Positions 5,393 through 6,817 of a stretch of DNA of 6,817 nucleotides are shown in pieces (the stretch's first letter is position 1; each line of letters opens with the position of its first letter). Source of the DNA: Spirochaetales bacterium (GTDB taxonomy: Bacteria > Spirochaetota > Spirochaetia > Sphaerochaetales > Sphaerochaetaceae); contig JAGABK010000100.1 in the NCBI GenBank assembly GCA_017614625.1, positions 1-6,817 on the forward strand. Direction: 5' to 3'. A program made the translations under genes and the position numbers. The notes beneath the pieces are model-generated. The model had not been told where the DNA came from, ran no database searches, and saw only the letters and a program-made list of their open reading frames with translations.

Positions 5393-6658
5393 TCAGCTCA
5401 GGAGCTTGCGGTCGACCGACTTTCCGTCCGCGCCCAGAAGCACGGGCTTGGTCTTCTTCGTCACGGTCGACTCCTCGATGACGATCTTCACGATATCGGC
5501 GTAGGAGGGCACGTCGTACATGATGTCCGTCATGATGGACTCGACGATGCTCCTCAGGCCTCTGGCTCCTGTCTTCTGGTCGTAGGCCGTCTGGGCGATG
5601 GCGTGGATTGCCTCCGGAGTGAACTCCAGCTCCACGTTGTCCAGCTTCATGGTCGCCATGTACTGGCGGATGATCGAGTTCTTCGGCTCGGTGAGGATCC
5701 TCTCCAGGTCCTCGACCTTCAGGTCGTTCAGCGCCACGTGGATTGGAAGACGTCCGATGAACTCGGGAATCAGACCGAACTTGATAAGGTCGTCCGGCAG
5801 GATGTTGGAGTACAGCGTCGCCAGGTCCTTTTCCCTGGAGTCCACGATCTTCTTTCCGAAGCCCATGGATGATGTGTCCAGTCTCTTCTCGATGATCCTG
5901 TCCAGACCCACGAAGGCTCCGCCGCAGATGAAGAGGATGTTGCGCGTGTCGATCTTCAGCATCTCCTGGTTCGGGTGCTTGCGTCCGCCCTGCGGGGGAA
6001 CGCTTGCCACGGTGCCCTCGATGATCTTCAGAAGGGCCTGCTGGACGCCTTCGCCGGATACGTCGCGGGTTATGGAGACGTTCTCTCCCTTCTTGGCGAT
6101 CTTGTCCACCTCGTCCAGGAAGATTATGCCGTGTTCGGCGGCCGAGATGTCGTCGTCGGCGGCCTGGATCAGCTTCAACAGTATGTTTTCCACGTCCTCA
6201 CCGACATATCCGGCCTCCGTGATGGTGGTCGCGTCGGCGATGGCAAAGGGGACGCTGAGCCTTGTGGCGAGGGTCCTGGCGAGCAGGGTCTTTCCGGTTC
6301 CGGTGGGTCCGATCACAAGGATGTTCGACTTGTCCAGCGACACGTTCTCCTTGCTCTCGAGTTCCTTCTCGTACTTGATGCGCTTGTAGTGGTTGTACAC
6401 CGCGACGCTGAGGATCTTCTTGGCCTGGTCCTGTCCGATGACGTACTCGTCCAGATAGTCCTTCAGCTCGTGCGGGGTGGGAAGCTTGTCCGGAAGGCTG
6501 TGGGAGGAGGATGACTTGGAAGATCCGTCGTCACCGTTGAGGATCGAGCGGCACTGCTCGACGCAGTTCTCGCAGATCGTTACTCCGCCGGGTCCGGTCA
6601 CCATCCGGTTCGTCGAGCTTCCGCAGAATGAACAGTACTTGTTTTTCCCGAATGCCAT
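5393..6658 (-). CDS. clpX: ATP-dependent Clp protease ATP-binding subunit ClpX
   Basis: AAA+ unfoldase that recognises tagged proteins, unfolds them and feeds them to ClpP in the cytoplasm. The 421-residue product has the zinc-binding domain (Cys9-X2-Cys12 and Cys29-X2-Cys32), a Ser-rich linker (about 45-53), Walker A GPTGTGKT (117-124), the pore loop GYVGED (150-155), Walker B ending LDEVDK (Asp182, Glu183), RKHPNQE (226-232) as the substrate-facing RKH loop, the ClpP-docking loop MGF (265-267), arginine finger region IGR (about 301-303) and sensor 2 GARGLR (364-369). Length matches E. coli ClpX. The ATG at 6658 shares its A with the clpP stop (TAATG) and has GAGAGGA upstream, inside the clpP end. 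It is directly followed by tatD. Confidence 0.98.
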   Translation of the reverse strand: MAFGKNKYCSFCGSSTNRMVTGPGGVTICENCVEQCRSILNGDDGSSKSSSSHSLPDKLPTPHELKDYLDEYVIGQDQAKKILSVAVYNHYKRIKYEKELESKENVSLDKSNILVIGPTGTGKTLLARTLATRLSVPFAIADATTITEAGYVGEDVENILLKLIQAADDDISAAEHGIIFLDEVDKIAKKGENVSITRDVSGEGVQQALLKIIEGTVASVPPQGGRKHPNQEMLKIDTRNILFICGGAFVGLDRIIEKRLDTSSMGFGKKIVDSREKDLATLYSNILPDDLIKFGLIPEFIGRLPIHVALNDLKVEDLERILTEPKNSIIRQYMATMKLDNVELEFTPEAIHAIAQTAYDQKTGARGLRSIVESIMTDIMYDVPSYADIVKIVIEESTVTKKTKPVLLGADGKSVDRKLLS

Positions 6659-6817
6659 TACTTGTCCTCTCGTTTCAGAACCGTGTCCACGATGTTGTAT
6701 GCAAGAGCATCGGCGGCCGTCATGAAGTGGTCGCGCTCGATGTCTGCGGCGATCTTTTCCACCGGCTGTCCGGTGTGTCTGGCGAGATACTCGATGGAGA
6801 GTTTCTTCAGCCTGATG
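6658..6817 (-). CDS. clpP: ATP-dependent Clp protease proteolytic subunit ClpP (C-terminal part)
   Basis: Only the last 52 residues and the TAA stop lie in the window; the gene continues past the right edge. The visible part reads RLKKLSIEYLARHTGQPVEK, then an ERDHFMTAADALAYNIVD block and a short tail ending KREDK. HTGQ, the ERD motif and the A-x-x-YxxVD block are ClpP hallmarks; the Asp in ERDHF is the third member of the Ser-His-Asp triad. The stop overlaps the clpX start by one base, so ClpP and its unfoldase partner are made from one message. Confidence 0.95.
   Translation of the reverse strand, partial: IRLKKLSIEYLARHTGQPVEKIAADIERDHFMTAADALAYNIVDTVLKREDK

Noticed and set aside
5598..6389. 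Plus-strand open frame of 263 codons opposite clpX
   Set aside because: Ser-, Met- and Phe-rich mirror of the conserved ClpX ATPase domain, with no family motif.

Overview
This is a dense bacterial housekeeping window with moderately high G+C. It has nine protein genes, one of them cut by the right edge, and no RNA genes, mobile elements, CRISPR arrays or phage genes that I can see. The start of L20, the class II aldolase type and a coiled-coil gene directly behind rplT recall spirochetes of the Treponema/Sphaerochaeta group. That placement is from memory of family sequences and is tentative. Sigma-70-like promoters (TTGACA/TTGACG with 17-18 nt spacers), AGGAGG-type ribosome binding sites and short intergenic gaps are clear.

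Left part, minus strand (36-1747): a translation operon reading infC (IF3) - rpmI (L35) - rplT (L20) - a small acidic coiled-coil protein. It starts at a promoter near 1718-1747 and ends at a strong 12-bp GCAA-loop terminator at 36-68. infC cannot start with ATG: a stop codon lies directly upstream and a TTG is best placed behind the Shine-Dalgarno sequence. Hairpins in the infC leader and between infC and rpmI are candidate control elements.

Middle (1792-4548): fba (class II fructose-bisphosphate aldolase, minus strand) has its own promoter and a perfect 11-bp terminator that separates it from the infC operon. A 106-bp region with back-to-back promoters divides it from a plus-strand pair: an unrecognised membrane-anchored, exported protein and nth (endonuclease III). 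The plus-strand promoter lies so close to its ATG that the transcript may be leaderless.

Right part, minus strand (4552-6817): the C-terminal end of clpP, then clpX and a tatD-family metal-dependent hydrolase. clpP and clpX overlap by one base and clpX and tatD are one base apart, so the three are probably co-transcribed and translationally coupled. ClpP and ClpX form the ATP-dependent protease; TatD is probably a nuclease or phosphoesterase riding on the same message.

Gaps: bases 1-35 and the short intergenic spaces hold nothing else I can support. No gene-free stretch exceeds 300 bases. I found no convincing new biological system. The points most worth checking are the non-ATG infC start with its leader structures, the coiled-coil protein, the possible leaderless promoter and the unrecognised exported protein beside nth.
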